Assembly (NCBI GenBank): GCA_039720395.1
Contig: CM077827.1
Coordinates: 24,332,375-24,396,374, forward strand
DNA: 64,000 nt
DNA from: Liquidambar formosana
Taxonomy: Eukaryota > Streptophyta > Magnoliopsida > Saxifragales > Altingiaceae
Reading direction: 5' to 3'
A program made the translations under genes and the position numbers. Positions 1-40,189 of the stretch are shown in pieces (position 1 is the stretch's first letter; each line of letters begins with the position of its first letter). Under the pieces are notes generated by a model. The model did no database searches. It was not told the origin of the DNA and saw only the letters and a program-made list of their open reading frames with translations.

Positions 1-800
1 AATACCAAAGAGTGAGGTGAAACTTTGAGTAGCTGAAAGTTATTCTGAGAGTGAGAGAAATACTGAAAGAGTGAGGGAAAATACAGGAAAATATAATAGA
101 GAGTTAGACCTGTGAGACTAGGAAAGGTTTGCTTTGCTCGAGGAAGGAGACATCGTCAGGTTGACGGTGGACCTGAGGGAAGGATTTACCTACTTCATTG
201 CTAAGAGGTATGTAGCATATACTTCTTAATAGGACTGCATAGGGTGTTTAGAAGCAGATTTATTGCATATAGTATTCGTATTTGGTTAATTGTGTTTTAC
301 AAGGAAGCTAGCTTCATGAGGAAAATAAACCAGTGAAGTCATGTGCACACATGGTTGTACCATGCGTATGCATATCTAAAGTATGCGTACGCATGACATC
401 TTCTTTGCTGATTCGGATTGCTAAATTGTTTATTATATTTCAAATTTGATACTTATATGCATGGAGTATCATACGTATGCATAACTTATTATGCATACGT
501 ATGGTACTGCTTGCCATGTTCGTTCTGCCAATAATTGTATATATTCTGCATATCTACCTTGTGCTATTAATTTATCATTTTTTGTGTGCCATTTATTTGT
601 TGTGTGATTAATTGGTGACCTGGATTTTGTTAAAATATTAAATATGGTCAATGAATACAAAAATGAGGGCCGGTCTATTACCAAGCATTGTTGGATGCCT
701 AACACCTTCCCAACATGTACCCTAATTCTGAACCTTTCTCTAGTTAATAAAATTGGTCCTAGACCCATCCAGGTGGTGACTCTCATTCATATGCTAATCC
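1..800 (+). repeat. 3' part of a Tat/Ogre-like LTR
   Basis: GGATGCCTAACACCTTCCCA (about 693) followed by TGGTGACTCTC (773) parallels the LTR-end and primer-site context of plant Tat/Ogre gypsy elements (TGGCGACTC). Two sets of palindromes (TATGCGTACGCAT near 384, TACGTATGCATA near 473) lie upstream. The start is outside the window. Confidence 0.4.
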
Positions 801-1599
801 TAATGGATTAGTACCATCAAAAAACAGAACAGCAGGTAAATACAAGTGAAAAAGAACGAAAGTGAGCGCATAAAGGATTCAAGAATCGGTGCGCTCATAG
901 TCTGCCATATGTCTACAATTTGAAAGATCAGGACCAACTAAATGGAAATGAGAGAATAAAGAAGGAAAATTCTCATAATAAATATCAACAAAAAACCCAA
1001 AACCTTGTCTCTCAACTCGAATGCTGTCAGGTAGTGGTTTAGATAAATTCATCTCTACTAAAATATAAGCATAATATCCATAAATCTGATTCAGCGTAGG
1101 TTTATCTATTTGGAGTGGGATTCCAACTTCTCTAGCAATTTCTAATAGATTTTGGCGATGCCAATATTCTTATAAAAGACCATAAATGCTTATCCATATC
1201 TGAGAATGAGAATGCACTTGTTTGTGAGGGTTAAATTCAAGAACCCACTACAAAATCCACAGAACGAATTGAAGTGTTGATTAAGACGGGACTTTACAAA
1301 AGTTATTCATCATAAAAATCAACCTCATAAAGCAACTAAGTACCCATGACTCTTACATGGACATGGAACCTAAAAAGCATTGTGCAAGATCAAGGAATCA
1401 ATTATCTCATCCATCAAGGCATCATGAACAAGTCTTTCAAACACTAAAAGAGAATATCAAGTTGCAGCTTTCTTTTATGGTTAAGTGCTAAGATTCATTG
1501 TAAGGCTATTCTCATAATTGATACTCACTTTAATACAAAAGCTATTAATTAAAATCAAGTAAACTAAGTGGACAAATTTATATATCCAAAAGACCACAT
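801..1599. other. No recognised feature
   Basis: AT-rich. It could be the internal region of the preceding LTR element but no domain is visible. Confidence 0.5.
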
Positions 1600-2510
1600 C
1601 TGATAAGGGATTGTGTCCCTAAAAGATCATGTACTTAAACTGATTTATTCAGGTTTTCTGGAATATAGCTTTCTAGCGACTGAAAATTGTTTCAGATAAC
1701 TAAAACTTGACCCGTGTAACTTGATTTAGAATTGTCTCTAGTTTTCTCAAAAATCTATTTCAAATGACTGAAAAGCCAATTTTAGACAACTAAAAGAATT
1801 TTTAAACATTTGAAATCCTCGTATTAAAACATAACAGCTAATTTTTTTTAAATAGTCTTTTGAGCATTAAATTCCCACCAAACCTTTTTTCTCGCCATTA
1901 ATTGCATGCTAAGAAACAGCCATATTGGACCTAAGGGCTATTTATACACTACTTGAGCTCATTAATGAGCATTCATTGAGATCCAACAAATAAGTTCATA
2001 TCATTTACTCTTAAGCCTTAGAAATATTCAAGTGAACATTCATTGTGAAATCAATCATTAATTGAAAGAGCTTGTATTGCTATGTTATCTACTCTTTAAA
2101 AGAGCTATTTATACACAAAAAATCAACTTTAATCATTTTGTAATCAAGGGTTATGTGAACCCTAACTTTGAAGTACCTGAAGAAATGTTTTGTGCAAGTG
2201 TTAGTGAAGAACACTTAGTGGTTGTTAAATGTTTGATCTCCACCTATAAGGAGATTGGTATAGTGAATTATGGAATCTTCTAGCAAAACTCTTAGGGTGA
2301 GACGTAGGAGAAGCTGAACCTCATTAAAACAGCATTTGCAATCTCTCTTCCTTATATTTGATATTGCATATATTCTTGATGATCTTGAGTTTTATTATAC
2401 TTGAAATAATTGTGTTTGAAATTGCATTCAAAGTCCATTATTATCATATAACCCTATTCAACCCCTTCTAAGGTTGTCTATCGAGACCTACATAAATGAT
2501 ATACGCCTTA
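1600..2510 (+). repeat. Decayed Sirevirus-like LTR
   Basis: Its end ATAACCCTATTCAACCCCTT, CTAAGGTTGTC and the internal GTAATCAAGGGTT resemble 48740-49070. The 73-codon frame at 2062-2283 lies inside it and is not a gene. Confidence 0.4.
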
Positions 2511-3611
2511 AGGATCTGTACTCCTACAAAAACCATAAAAGACTTTGAAAATAAGATAACTTACATTTTTAATCAACTTCACTTCATTATTCCACTTAGA
2601 TTAAACTTCTAGATGTTTTCTCTACTAACATTGCGTGACATAGCAACTCCTTTATATAATGCTTGCAAATACAAACAATACATAAATTCACTTTGTAATT
2701 TTTTTTCCCTAACTATTCAGGAACTACTCAAACGCATGAACCACCAAAATGCACTAAACTAAATTATGAATTACAATTCCCAACAAGGTTCTCACAAAGA
2801 ACAAACATACACCTTTAGGAATGTAATGTAATTTTTTTAAAAATTCTATGAAACTCAATTGAATAATTATCAGAATTAGTAGTTCTAAATGAAAAATGGT
2901 GAATGTAAATTGGGCAATTTATACAAAGTCCTTTTGGGAGAGAAAAATCATTAATTGATTCACCAATTAGAAATCTATTCCCTCCTTACCCAAACCCCAA
3001 CCCCCCCCCCCCCCCCCCTAAACACACGCACCCAAAAAAAAAGTTAAAACGAAAATAATCCTTTAGCCTACCTAATTTAGCACCCCATAAAACAAAAAAG
3101 AAGAAAAAAAAATGGAAGACTTATTTCCATACCTTTTTTTGGCTGTCTCCACTCCCTTCATAACTCATACCCTTTAACTCATGGAAGGGTGCCGATGTAG
3201 CTAGAAAGGGTGTGAAAATAGGTCCTCTATAAAGGTAAAGGCATAATTTAAATAATTCTTATACAACATTAGTTAAAGTTTGAGTTGAATCGGATTCAAA
3301 ATGCTATAGTTCTGAAACTATGAAACTGGCCACGTGGTGTCACGGACCAATGGGAGTACAGCAAAATGGGTTAGGAATATAAATAATTAGTGAGATTATT
3401 GTGGTAATTAAAATTTAAAAATTAGATTCCCAATTTATAAATGCTTATTTAGTGGAAACATTAGATCGAGCTTTTGAAATCACACCCAAGTCTGATTGAA
3501 ATTCTTTCCCTTTAGACACGGACAACTTGGACCAAGGAAAAGGTTATGAGCCTATAACCTAGCTAGTCACTTGAATAAAAACTCTATTGAAGGTGTTGGT
3601 TAGCTTGCTAG
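2511..3611. other. No recognised feature, poly-C run
   Basis: AT-rich spacer. A run of about 18 C at 3001-3018 is followed by TAAACACACGCACCC and an A-run. Confidence 0.6.
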
Positions 3612-3720
3612 TAAAATCTCTTGGTAAAACCCAAAGAGTGGCTCAATTAGTAAGGGACCATGTCTTAGGAAACGAATGTCCTAAGTTTGACTCTTACTAA
3701 ACCTCTTTGGATCACCCATA
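3612..3720 (+). mobile_element. Possible SINE remnant
   Basis: TGGCTCAATTAGTAAGG resembles a tRNA A box and AAGTTTGACTCTT, about 45 bp on, a decayed B box. No tail or target duplication was found. Confidence 0.3.
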
Positions 3721-3725
3721 AAAGG

Positions 3726-5172
3726 TGTAGACACCCCATTTTGTACCACCTAATAATTCTAAATCCTTTTTTCCCATTAATGAGATTTATTACTTTTCTT
3801 GATAAATGCAAAGCGATCCCGAACAAGCTAACGAAGTCACAGCAAAAGTATTGATTACTGCCAGAATAACCCATGTTGTGTACACACCTATAGTGGGTGC
3901 GCACACAGTATGCAGACGCAACCACTTGGGTTGCATACGCACCATATCCCGTTTTTCCAGAACTTCGGATTTCGTGTCTCCTTGTTTTCTAGGACTACCA
4001 ACTGGCATGAATGAATCATAATTGAATACAATTGCAGTGAGCAATCCAGGAAGGACTCCCAAAACCCTAATGATTCCTATATATACACCATTATAGTTCT
4101 AAAAAAAGACGGAACCCGAATCCAAAGAGAGCCACCATAAACTTCAGAAAATCCTAATTCAGGGAGAAACGCTGTGATTTCAGAGGCTTGCAAGGGAAAA
4201 CTGAGTGGATTTAGAGGCGAGTAAACCTAAGGGTAATAGTACAATACTCATGCTTTCTCTTTTGATTTCCTTAATGCTATATTCAACAACATGATGCAAT
4301 ATTAGTTTCATTGAATATAGTTGCATATAAGAATGTTAGCTTTTATTAATCATGTGTAGTATTAATGCCATGGTGTGATACATGTTCAACATGGGCTAGT
4401 TTCTTGTGTTCAGTAATATTTAGATTAATTAATTAGTTAATCACATACGTTGTACCTATCGTATTTTTATCAATCAATGATAAGAACGCATATGGCTTAA
4501 GCGTATAACTTTTCTGTGTATCCCTATTTCATTCCTATTATTTATTATCCTCTATATTTGCATGACTCAGTGAATAGGATAAGTCTTAATTCATAGTTAG
4601 GGTTTAGTGCCTATGGGTTGCGTACGCAACCACTATGGCTGCGTACACACTCGATCAAGGCAGACAATATGTCCCTATTTGTATTTAGGGTTCTATTTAT
4701 TGTATGAATGCATAGTAGGACTATATCTATTCTGTATATGCATGGTTCATCAAACAGGGCTAATAATCAATATAGGTCGGGTTGCATAAGCAACTGGCAT
4801 AGATGCGTACGCAACCAGGCTTAGTAGGCAGTAAGTTGCTTTCTGCATAAGATTTGCCTTTGTTTATTTCATGACCGATAAACTCTCTGTATATTCTATA
4901 TAATTGTTGTAAATTCTCTATCTCATATACTTTATTATCATTGTCATTACTTGCATGCCATTTTATCTATTGCATGATTTAGGGTTAATTTTAATTAAAT
5001 ATCGAATTAATTAAAGCCAATAGTCACATGTGGGGGCCAATTTCGACCGGGTATTATTGGGTGCCTCACACCTTCCCAATGATGTATCTTAACTCCGAAC
5101 CCAAATCTTTGGTTACAATGAGCTGGACCTACTAAGATTCATTGTTCCTAAATAGTAATTAGGTAGCGATTC
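3726..5172 (+). repeat. Tat/Ogre-like LTR
   Basis: Starts TGTAGACACCCCATTTTGT. A TATA-like CTATATATACACC lies at 4078, GGGTGCCTCACACCTTCCCA at about 5069, and a primer-site-like AGGTAGCGATTCCTCTCC ends it. About 1.4 kb. It contains repeated GCGTACGCAACC words at 3918, 4618 and 4803. No matching downstream LTR was seen, so solo or truncated. Confidence 0.5.
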
Positions 5173-6506
5173 CTCTCCGCGCTAGCCTTTCGAAACTAGA
5201 TGCGTATTCTCGAACCATTGTGGTTTAAGACGTAGTGCTCACACAAGATTTCATACTTCTCATGAGCTTTAGACTTACCTGATCCATATGGGTTGTAGGG
5301 TCTAATATGGACCCAAGCTTCGGGTTTCCTCGTTATTAAAAAAAATAATAATAAATAATTAACTAATTTCTCTTGGTGATTGTACTATTAATCTGGGATC
5401 AAATCATGCCTTTCATTGACTATTAGGGAGTAAGGGGTTCTGGCGAGAGCTACCATCAGCCTACTCTCATTGTGTAGTTCATGGGTCCAATAATAATGAT
5501 AATAATAATAATTTCCTACAATTGGGATATAATATTATGTCATTTTGCAAGATATTGAATCTAGTTTACAAGAATGGTAGGTGGTTTCCATGCTTTTTGT
5601 GGTTTGTACAGAAATTCGGTGTGAAAAGTTGGGAATAGTATGGAGAATTTGGAGGTACATTAGCCACTTTGCAAAGTAGGGGTAAATTAAATGAGTGGCT
5701 CCACTGGAAAAGGATTGGCGTTTGTGTTAAAGACTTGACTCTTGACGGTACTTATTTTGTATAGGACATGTGCTTGGTGGGCAGTCATTATCGTTTGGGG
5801 GTTTGTACGATTAGTTGAAATTGAGGAGCCTCCACAAAAACATTGTCTGGAATGCAACTGAAATTGGGCAAACTGAGTAACGAACCCTCCTCGCCTACAG
5901 CGATGATTTTGGGATTTAGGTAAACAGGTCGCGGGTCGGGTCGGGCTGGGTTTGGGACATGCTAGAGCCAGCTTTGGGGAGTGAAATCAGCCATTGGGAT
6001 GCTTGGTGTGCACACAAGATGGCAACACGTGTACAGCACCAATCCCACACGTAATCGGCCATTTGAGATTCTTGAGGTGCTTATCAAAACTCGGTTTCAA
6101 AGCTAACCTCATGGGGTTATATTCTTCTTTTTATTCCTACTTGTATCCACATATGGGTATCTTATCCTATATCCACACACACAACGATAACTATGAAAAG
6201 TCTAAAATACTCAAAATGATGACTTCTAATAAATGCAGTCAATGCCTGAACACTCAAGTATCCCACAGGAGCCGTGCATGATTTGTTAACATCAACTAGC
6301 TTTTCCTTTTTGCTCTTGTATTTGGTTATGCTTTGTATTTTGGATTGTTCTTAATCTAAAATTTTCCCCAAAAAAAAAAAAAGATAAAATAAAAATGTTT
6401 TTCCTTTCTTTCTTTTGCCTATAGGGTTGTTGGGTCTATAGGGTTGTTGGGCTGCGTACGATCTACTCCTCCGGTTCCCTTGCACATTGGGTTTGGATTA
6501 GGAAAT
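5173..6506. other. No recognised gene
   Basis: Possibly internal sequence of the preceding element. Includes an AAT-rich low-complexity patch (5340-5370, 5490-5512) and a GGGTCGGGTCGGGCTGGG patch at about 5933. No coding domain. Confidence 0.5.
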
Positions 6507-6575
6507 GAGGCGGCTATTGCAACCCTTCAATTTTATTCATAAATTTCATTTATTTTTATTTTTTAAGGTTTTAAT

Positions 6576-6616
<41 letters not shown>

Positions 6617-6951
6617 TTCTTATGAAAACTAATTAAGTTATCTATTAGAAAACATCATTTTGAATAACTTTATAAAAAAAAATTCAAAATCTGTCATTTA
6701 AGTGGACATTTTAACCATTTATAATTTTATTTTTGTAAAAATTAAATAAACTGTAAATTGCCAAAAAGTGTTTTTAAATGACAGATTTTGTAAAAAATTT
6801 CTTTGCAAAGTTGTTCAAAATAATGTTTTTTAGTAGACAATGTACCTAATTTTCATAAAAACCTCTTATATTTTTCATTAAAAAAAATAAAAAATAAAAA
6901 TTAAAAAAAGTGGGGTTTATAAATAAATTGAAGGGTTGCAATAGCCACCCT
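6507..6951. mobile_element. MITE, GGCTATTGCAACCC ends
   Basis: Left GGCGGCTATTGCAACCCTTC; complement of right GGGTGGCTATTGCAACCCTT. About 445 bp, AT-rich with a central (AT)n. Flanks TTAGGAAATGA and TTAGGAAAATC are similar, suggesting a target duplication of about 9 bp as in Mutator-like elements. An internal relative lies at 53310-53645. Confidence 0.7.
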
Positions 6952-9900
6952 CTTAGGAAAATCAAGCCAACCTATATTTGGTCTGGCCTAATTATATATC
7001 ATTAGGTCGGACCATTTGTAAAAATGTAAGGTCGAGCCGATGAGTGGTCTAGCCCGGAAGTAGGAACTAAAAAACCTAATAAGAACCAGAAAGCATGTCA
7101 TACCAAAAAAAAATTTAGAAAAAAAATGAAAAAATGATCTTTTTGTAGTCTCTAAGCTGGTTTTTCGTTTTTTTCTTTTTTTTCTTTTTTTATTTATTTT
7201 AATCATACAGTAGATTTTTTTTTTTTTTCCTTTTTTTTTTGCCAAACGAGAGGAGAACACACATATACACCCACACAGAGTCGAAACCAAAACCTTCGTA
7301 AACCTCACACCCCTATTGAGAAAGAATGTGCCATTAAATCAAAGGACCATTGGCAATTATGCAGTAGATTTGAACCCACATTTTATGTTCCTTACTATTG
7401 GTCAACAATCGAAATTTGGTTGTCAAGTCACTTTCCATAGATAATTGGCCAGGGAGAACTTTTCATGTGTTGATGAATTAAATTTAAGCAAAATTAACAG
7501 GAGATTACTGGGAACTTTCTCATGCTACCTTTATGGATGTAAGTATTTTTGGATTAATTATTAGGGGTATCCCAAGTCTTACTCCTGCCAAGGTTTCAGT
7601 CCATACTATTCCCTAAGATGACTTATACGCACCCATACAGACAACGATCTTTGCGAAGAATTAAATCAATGATTTTGTACTAGATTCAACATTCAAAACT
7701 CTCTTACCCTACATTGTTTTCCATTTATTGAGTGCATCCTACTTTAGAGCCATAATCAATGGAAGTACATTAAGCAGGTAAATCATTTGATACTGATCCT
7801 TCGGCTTATAATGATACTTATCCTTCAGATTTTGATTGCTCAACTGTGATCCACCACAAACTTTCATGCTTGCTGCATTTATTCTTTGTTTGAAAAGAAC
7901 AAGGGAAAATGAAACAGCTCAAGGACAACAATTAATAAAATGTTTAATTGAGTGAAATCAATTTTTAAGAAGTTCTAAGCATTTTTTTGTTTCTTTACTT
8001 TTCCGTCCTACTTTCCATGATCCAAACGGAGCTTTATGTCTCATTTAATTTTCAAAATGAACAACATGCCAATTAGTTTTTACCAAATTGTAGATCCATT
8101 AAAATTTTTTGAAACATTACTCCAGGGAGAAACAAAAACAAAAACAAATTATCGATATTAATGTTAGAATTATTGTTTCGATGCTTACATTGAACAATAA
8201 TTTCAGTTTCATGTTTTTCAATTTCAAATATCTCATCATTTCATTTCATAAGATGAGAAAGTACCCACATCATAAATAAAGTACAATTCATTCCAAATCA
8301 GCGCTTTTCTCTCCAAATTTTTTTTTCTTCTTTTTCTTTTTTTGGGTCTCTCTCCTATTTTCTCATGAAAAATTGTAAACGGATTTGCTTAGAAACTCAG
8401 TTTGCATCACATTCACTCCTTGTCTAAGCAATTAGATTGACAAAGGGTTGGAGAACAGAAACAAATCTTCGAGTTCACGTTGTGAGATTGGATTTTCCAA
8501 TTGAGAAGTCAGAATATTGTGAGCTGTTAATATGTAAATGGAGTCAATGTGGTCCTCCTAGTGAGGCGTACCTAGGACAACAATGAAATGGTCCAGTCAC
8601 ATCCTATACACAAAAGGAAAGAGAAAGAAATGTGGTCCAACCCTCCACCTCACCAAAAATTCAGTGTCAATGACTTCTGCAATTCATTGTTGAAAATTCT
8701 ACTTGCTCAGTTCGTACTTGTGAATTTCACTGAATTTCTCAAAATTGATGGCCAGTTGTTTTTCAAACCAAATTTAATTAAAATCATACAATATTGGCCG
8801 GAATTTCCTAAACTACCCATTTTTTCTCCAGCATGGCGAAATCTCTGGAAAAAAAAAAGAAAAAATGGTTTAAATGGAAAATGAAAATTGAAAATTCCTT
8901 TTGTTTCAAGGTAAAACATTTTCCATATAAAGGTGTTGGAGCATTTTAAGGATTTAGTGCAACATGAAAAGTCCATATAGGAAAATGAAATCAGGGGACG
9001 AGAGAAAAAACGAGTTAATCGTAATAGATGAGGCTGCTCATCTTTATGATTAAGAGATTACTAAGCTATTTTATTGAAGAGTTTGCGCTTCAAAATGACA
9101 TGAACTGAATGAATGAAATCAGTGAATCCAGACTCCTGTATCTTCAAAAATGGAATCCCCAAAAATAAAAAAAAGGACCCATGGGGATTCCTACAATTTG
9201 TAGAAATGCAGCACAGGTATCAGCAAAATTCCTATATTTTTTGCCTGCAAGAAAGAAAGTCCCCTGGGGATTCTTCAATTCATCTTTCCAGTATCAAACC
9301 TTTCCCAACTGCCAAACAAAGCCCAGTTGGCAAACTAGTTATATCTTAATTTAGGGTCCATTTATTATGGGTACCCATACCCAATCTGAATGCATTTGAA
9401 ATCACCTTGATGACATTTTTTCAACATGATAGATCATTCTATCTGCAGACTTCACATTTTCTTATATGTGATTTCCAAATTGCCATAGTGTAGGTCAATC
9501 GACAAATGAATCCATAGATCCAAAGAAAGTATTGACCGGCCAAACCACAAGTTCCATCCTCCATATAGAACTCATTGTCATCTCATTGTCATCTCATTGT
9601 CATTTCCAGAATTAGAATTCAAGAGCCAAATTAGATTAGGAAAAAGTTCGAATGGCCATAATTTATGCATATTGAAACTATGAACACAAAAGTTGCAGAA
9701 TAGAACTAATGATTTGCACATCAAATAAATTTCAAGAATTTCATTCATCTGTCAAACAGAACTAATCAAGGAATACACTTTCATAGGGGTGGGAAGCACC
9801 CCTCTACAGAAAACTTTCTAAAGGTTGAACCAAAAAAGGGATAAAGAGATTTTCTTTTACTGAGGATTACAGATGTAAAAGATGTTCTCTTTGGTATAAA

Positions 9901-10140
9901 CCTCGCCTCTTCAATTGTTAATATGTTACAGTCATCATTGGCATCTTCTTTAAGCTTATAACGTCCCATTTGTTTTCATCCATGCCAAATGCTCTATTCA
10001 GTTAAACTAGAAAACACTACTGACAAAAGAATGCTACCTCTTCAGATAGTACTTGTATGACTGACAAAAATGAAAAAGGATTCACCAGGTGAAACCTAGC
10101 TTCAATATGGTTTTCAACAATTGATAACTCTACCCTGATG
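6952..10140. other. UBP8 downstream flank
   Basis: AT-rich sequence with no credible gene. On the minus strand it contains the UBP8 3' UTR, whose end I cannot place. AATAAA candidates on that strand lie near 9360 and 9070. Confidence 0.5.
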
Positions 10141-37881
<27,741 letters not shown>

Positions 37882-37885
37882 CCTA

Positions 37886-37926
<41 letters not shown>

Positions 37927-38090
37927 TATATGGAGATTAGAAATGCAGATAGAGTTATGGAGAAATGCAGATCATTCGAAATGGTAGTCGGGGGAGAGAG
38001 AGAGACAGGGAGAGAGGATGGCGGATTTGCAGAGAAACAAGTAGAGCTTTTCTGTGAAGAGGATTCAAGGAGGGAAGAAGACATATAAAT
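37882..38090 (-). promoter_or_regulatory. UBP8 5' leader with (CT)n tract
   Basis: Directly upstream of the ATG the coding strand is a CT microsatellite (GA on the plus strand, about 37889-37921), followed by more CT-rich sequence to about 38090. Pyrimidine-rich leaders and core promoters are common in plant housekeeping genes. The transcription start cannot be fixed. An AT-rich stretch with ATAAATATAT near 38107-38116 is a possible TATA-like element. Confidence 0.35.
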
Positions 38091-38499
38091 GTAATATGTA
38101 TGTGTGGATATATTTATGTAATAAAAAAAACTTTAAACATTGTAAATAAAAATAAATAAATAAATTTGTTTTTATTTTTTTAGTATCAACAAGTAGGCAA
38201 AGAGTATAAGCAGGAGATCACTCACTTAACAAGTGAAGTGATTATCTTTATATTATCTTCCCACGGGCTGAAGAGATTAAAAAACAAAGAAGATTTCACA
38301 ATTTCGAACCAAATATTTATTGCATAGGATATATTAATGGGGAATCCCTAAATTATAAAGCAATTTCATGGAATACCTTAATCTTTAAAACTAAACAAAT
38401 AACTGCATGACTATGAATTTGGACATTGTCCAACATCGGGTTGGCGAGATAGGAATGATCCGCTAAACACGTAAATAACACCAAATGAAAAGAACGTGA

Positions 38500-38970
38500 T
38501 CACATGGGGAAATGGGTGAAGGGATTTGTAAGGAAATTTGGTATCACATCCAGTATTGATGCCGAATTATGGGCACTTAGAGATGGGCTCAATCTAGCTC
38601 TCAAGTGCAATATCAACAGTCTATGTGTGGATATGGATGGTAGCAGTGCTATTGATTTGATCAAGAGTAGGGTCCAGATACTCACCCCTTGAGCACCATT
38701 CTCTCTTATTGCAGGTGGCTCATAGGCAAATTTCAAGAGTGTCGAATCCAGCATACCTTCCGTGAAGGGAACCAATGTACAGACATTTTGACAAAAAAGG
38801 CAGCAACCTTTGGTTACAATTGTACTATTTTGGATAATCCCCTAAACTGGATTACTTTACAGTTAAAGACGGATAGTAGGAGTGTTTTATACCCCCATGA
38901 TGTATTAAACTCTTAGTTTCTTGTTTATATATTATCTAGTTTACCAAAAAAAAAAAAAACAAAACAAAAC
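38500..38970 (+). mobile_element. 5'-truncated LINE, RNase H domain and poly(A)
   Basis: Frames GKWVKGFVRKFG…AELWALRDGLNLAL…CVDMDGSSAI and, after a one-base shift near 38695, LSTILSYCRWLIGKFQECRI…FREGNQCTDILTKKA. This is the RVT_3-type RNase H of plant non-LTR retroelements. Catalytic Glu and Asp positions are kept, the first Asp lost by truncation. A short 3' tail ends in an A-rich run at about 38944-38970. It lies antisense about 600 bp upstream of the UBP8 start codon, so it could be part of that promoter region. Confidence 0.75.
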
Positions 38971-39294
38971 GAAAGAGTAAAATATACGAAAGTAATTTAT
39001 CACCGCCTCTCTCCCTCTCTCTCCTACATAGTTACACCTCTCTCTGAATTATTTTTTCAATATCCAATCAATTTAATCACCCATTTTTTAGATGAATGAG
39101 GTAAATGTTGTAAGTTGTAAACACCAATCAAACTAAAGATGTGCAAGAAAATAACCATTAACACTGTTCAAAAGATGAAAAGATTAATAATTATAAATTT
39201 TAAATTTTAAATAAAAAAAAAAAACCCCTTAAGAAAAGTATTGAGTCACATATGTTATATGTTGCACACATATTGCATGTGCTTCGAATGCTAA

Positions 39295-39456
39295 TATATA
39301 TGTAGGAATATGTTTAGGTGCTCGATAGTGCATATTTATGCCGATTAGGACCATTTTTGTGGTAATCACACATGAGCATGTAGTAAATACGAATAGTCAC
39401 GATTGGAGTCGCATATGAGCACAGTCAAGCATCTAAACATTACTATATATATATAA
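39295..39456. mobile_element. Small MITE
   Basis: Left ATATATATGTAGGAATATG then TTTAGGTGCTCGATAGTGC; complement of right ATATATATATAGTAATG then TTTAGATGCTTGACTGTGC. Arms of about 45 bp surround a short centre. Confidence 0.6.
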
Positions 39457-39843
39457 GACATTATCAAACAACACCTAATGTAAATCTTTTTTACTCTTCT
39501 TCTCAATATCTTTATACAAGATCTATATTTTGTCATGCCCATCGTTCAATTAAATGTTATTCTCTTGTAAATCATGCATGTCAAATTTTACATTGATTTG
39601 AAATGGTTCTTAATATTAAATTAGGCATATAGACTGAATCTTACAGAAAGGTATTGAGTGAAATGTTAAGAGAAAAGTTCTATATCAAATAGAATTTGAT
39701 CTGCCTTGTGTATATGTGTGTGAGAGTCAAATACAGAATGTTTTGTTTATTGATTTTATATAATAAGAAAGCATATTTTTTAGTGCACCCTGTATCTGGG
39801 GTTGGATTTGTGGGACTATATGGCTACTTGATCTTGACGGTTT

Positions 39844-40012
39844 AGGAGGAATTACAGTTTGGTATGGCTATGGACAAATAATTACATATCAAGAAAAGTG
39901 ACTATTAACTTCATAATATTTTACTACTAACTTAACTAGGAATGACAATTAACTTGTCTTTAAGTGTAATTATTTGCCCATAGCCAGATCAATCTGTAAT
40001 TCCCCTATATTT
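39844..40012. mobile_element. Small MITE, GGAATTACAG ends
   Basis: Left AGGAATTACAGTTTGGTATG, GCTATGGACAAATAATTAC; complement of right GGGGAATTACAGATTGATCT, GGCTATGGGCAAATAATTAC. About 60-bp arms. Confidence 0.6.
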
Positions 40013-40138
40013 AATATCATTATTTATAGATTACAAGATGAGAGGACCTACGCTGGGATATTTCCTTGATAAAAATTTAATCTATGAACAAGGACATGAT
40101 GTAGAACATAATTTTCCCTTCGTCCTTCCTCCTCTTCT

Positions 40139-40186
40139 TTTTTTTTTTTTTTTTTTTTTTGGGGGGGGGGGGTGGGGGGGGTTTGT
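40139..40186. repeat. T-run joined to G-run
   Basis: More than 20 T followed directly by about 17 nearly pure G. The same junction occurs at 17873-17922 and, as C-run to A-run, at 3001-3042 and 56355-56390. Confidence 0.8.
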
Positions 40187-40189
40187 GGG

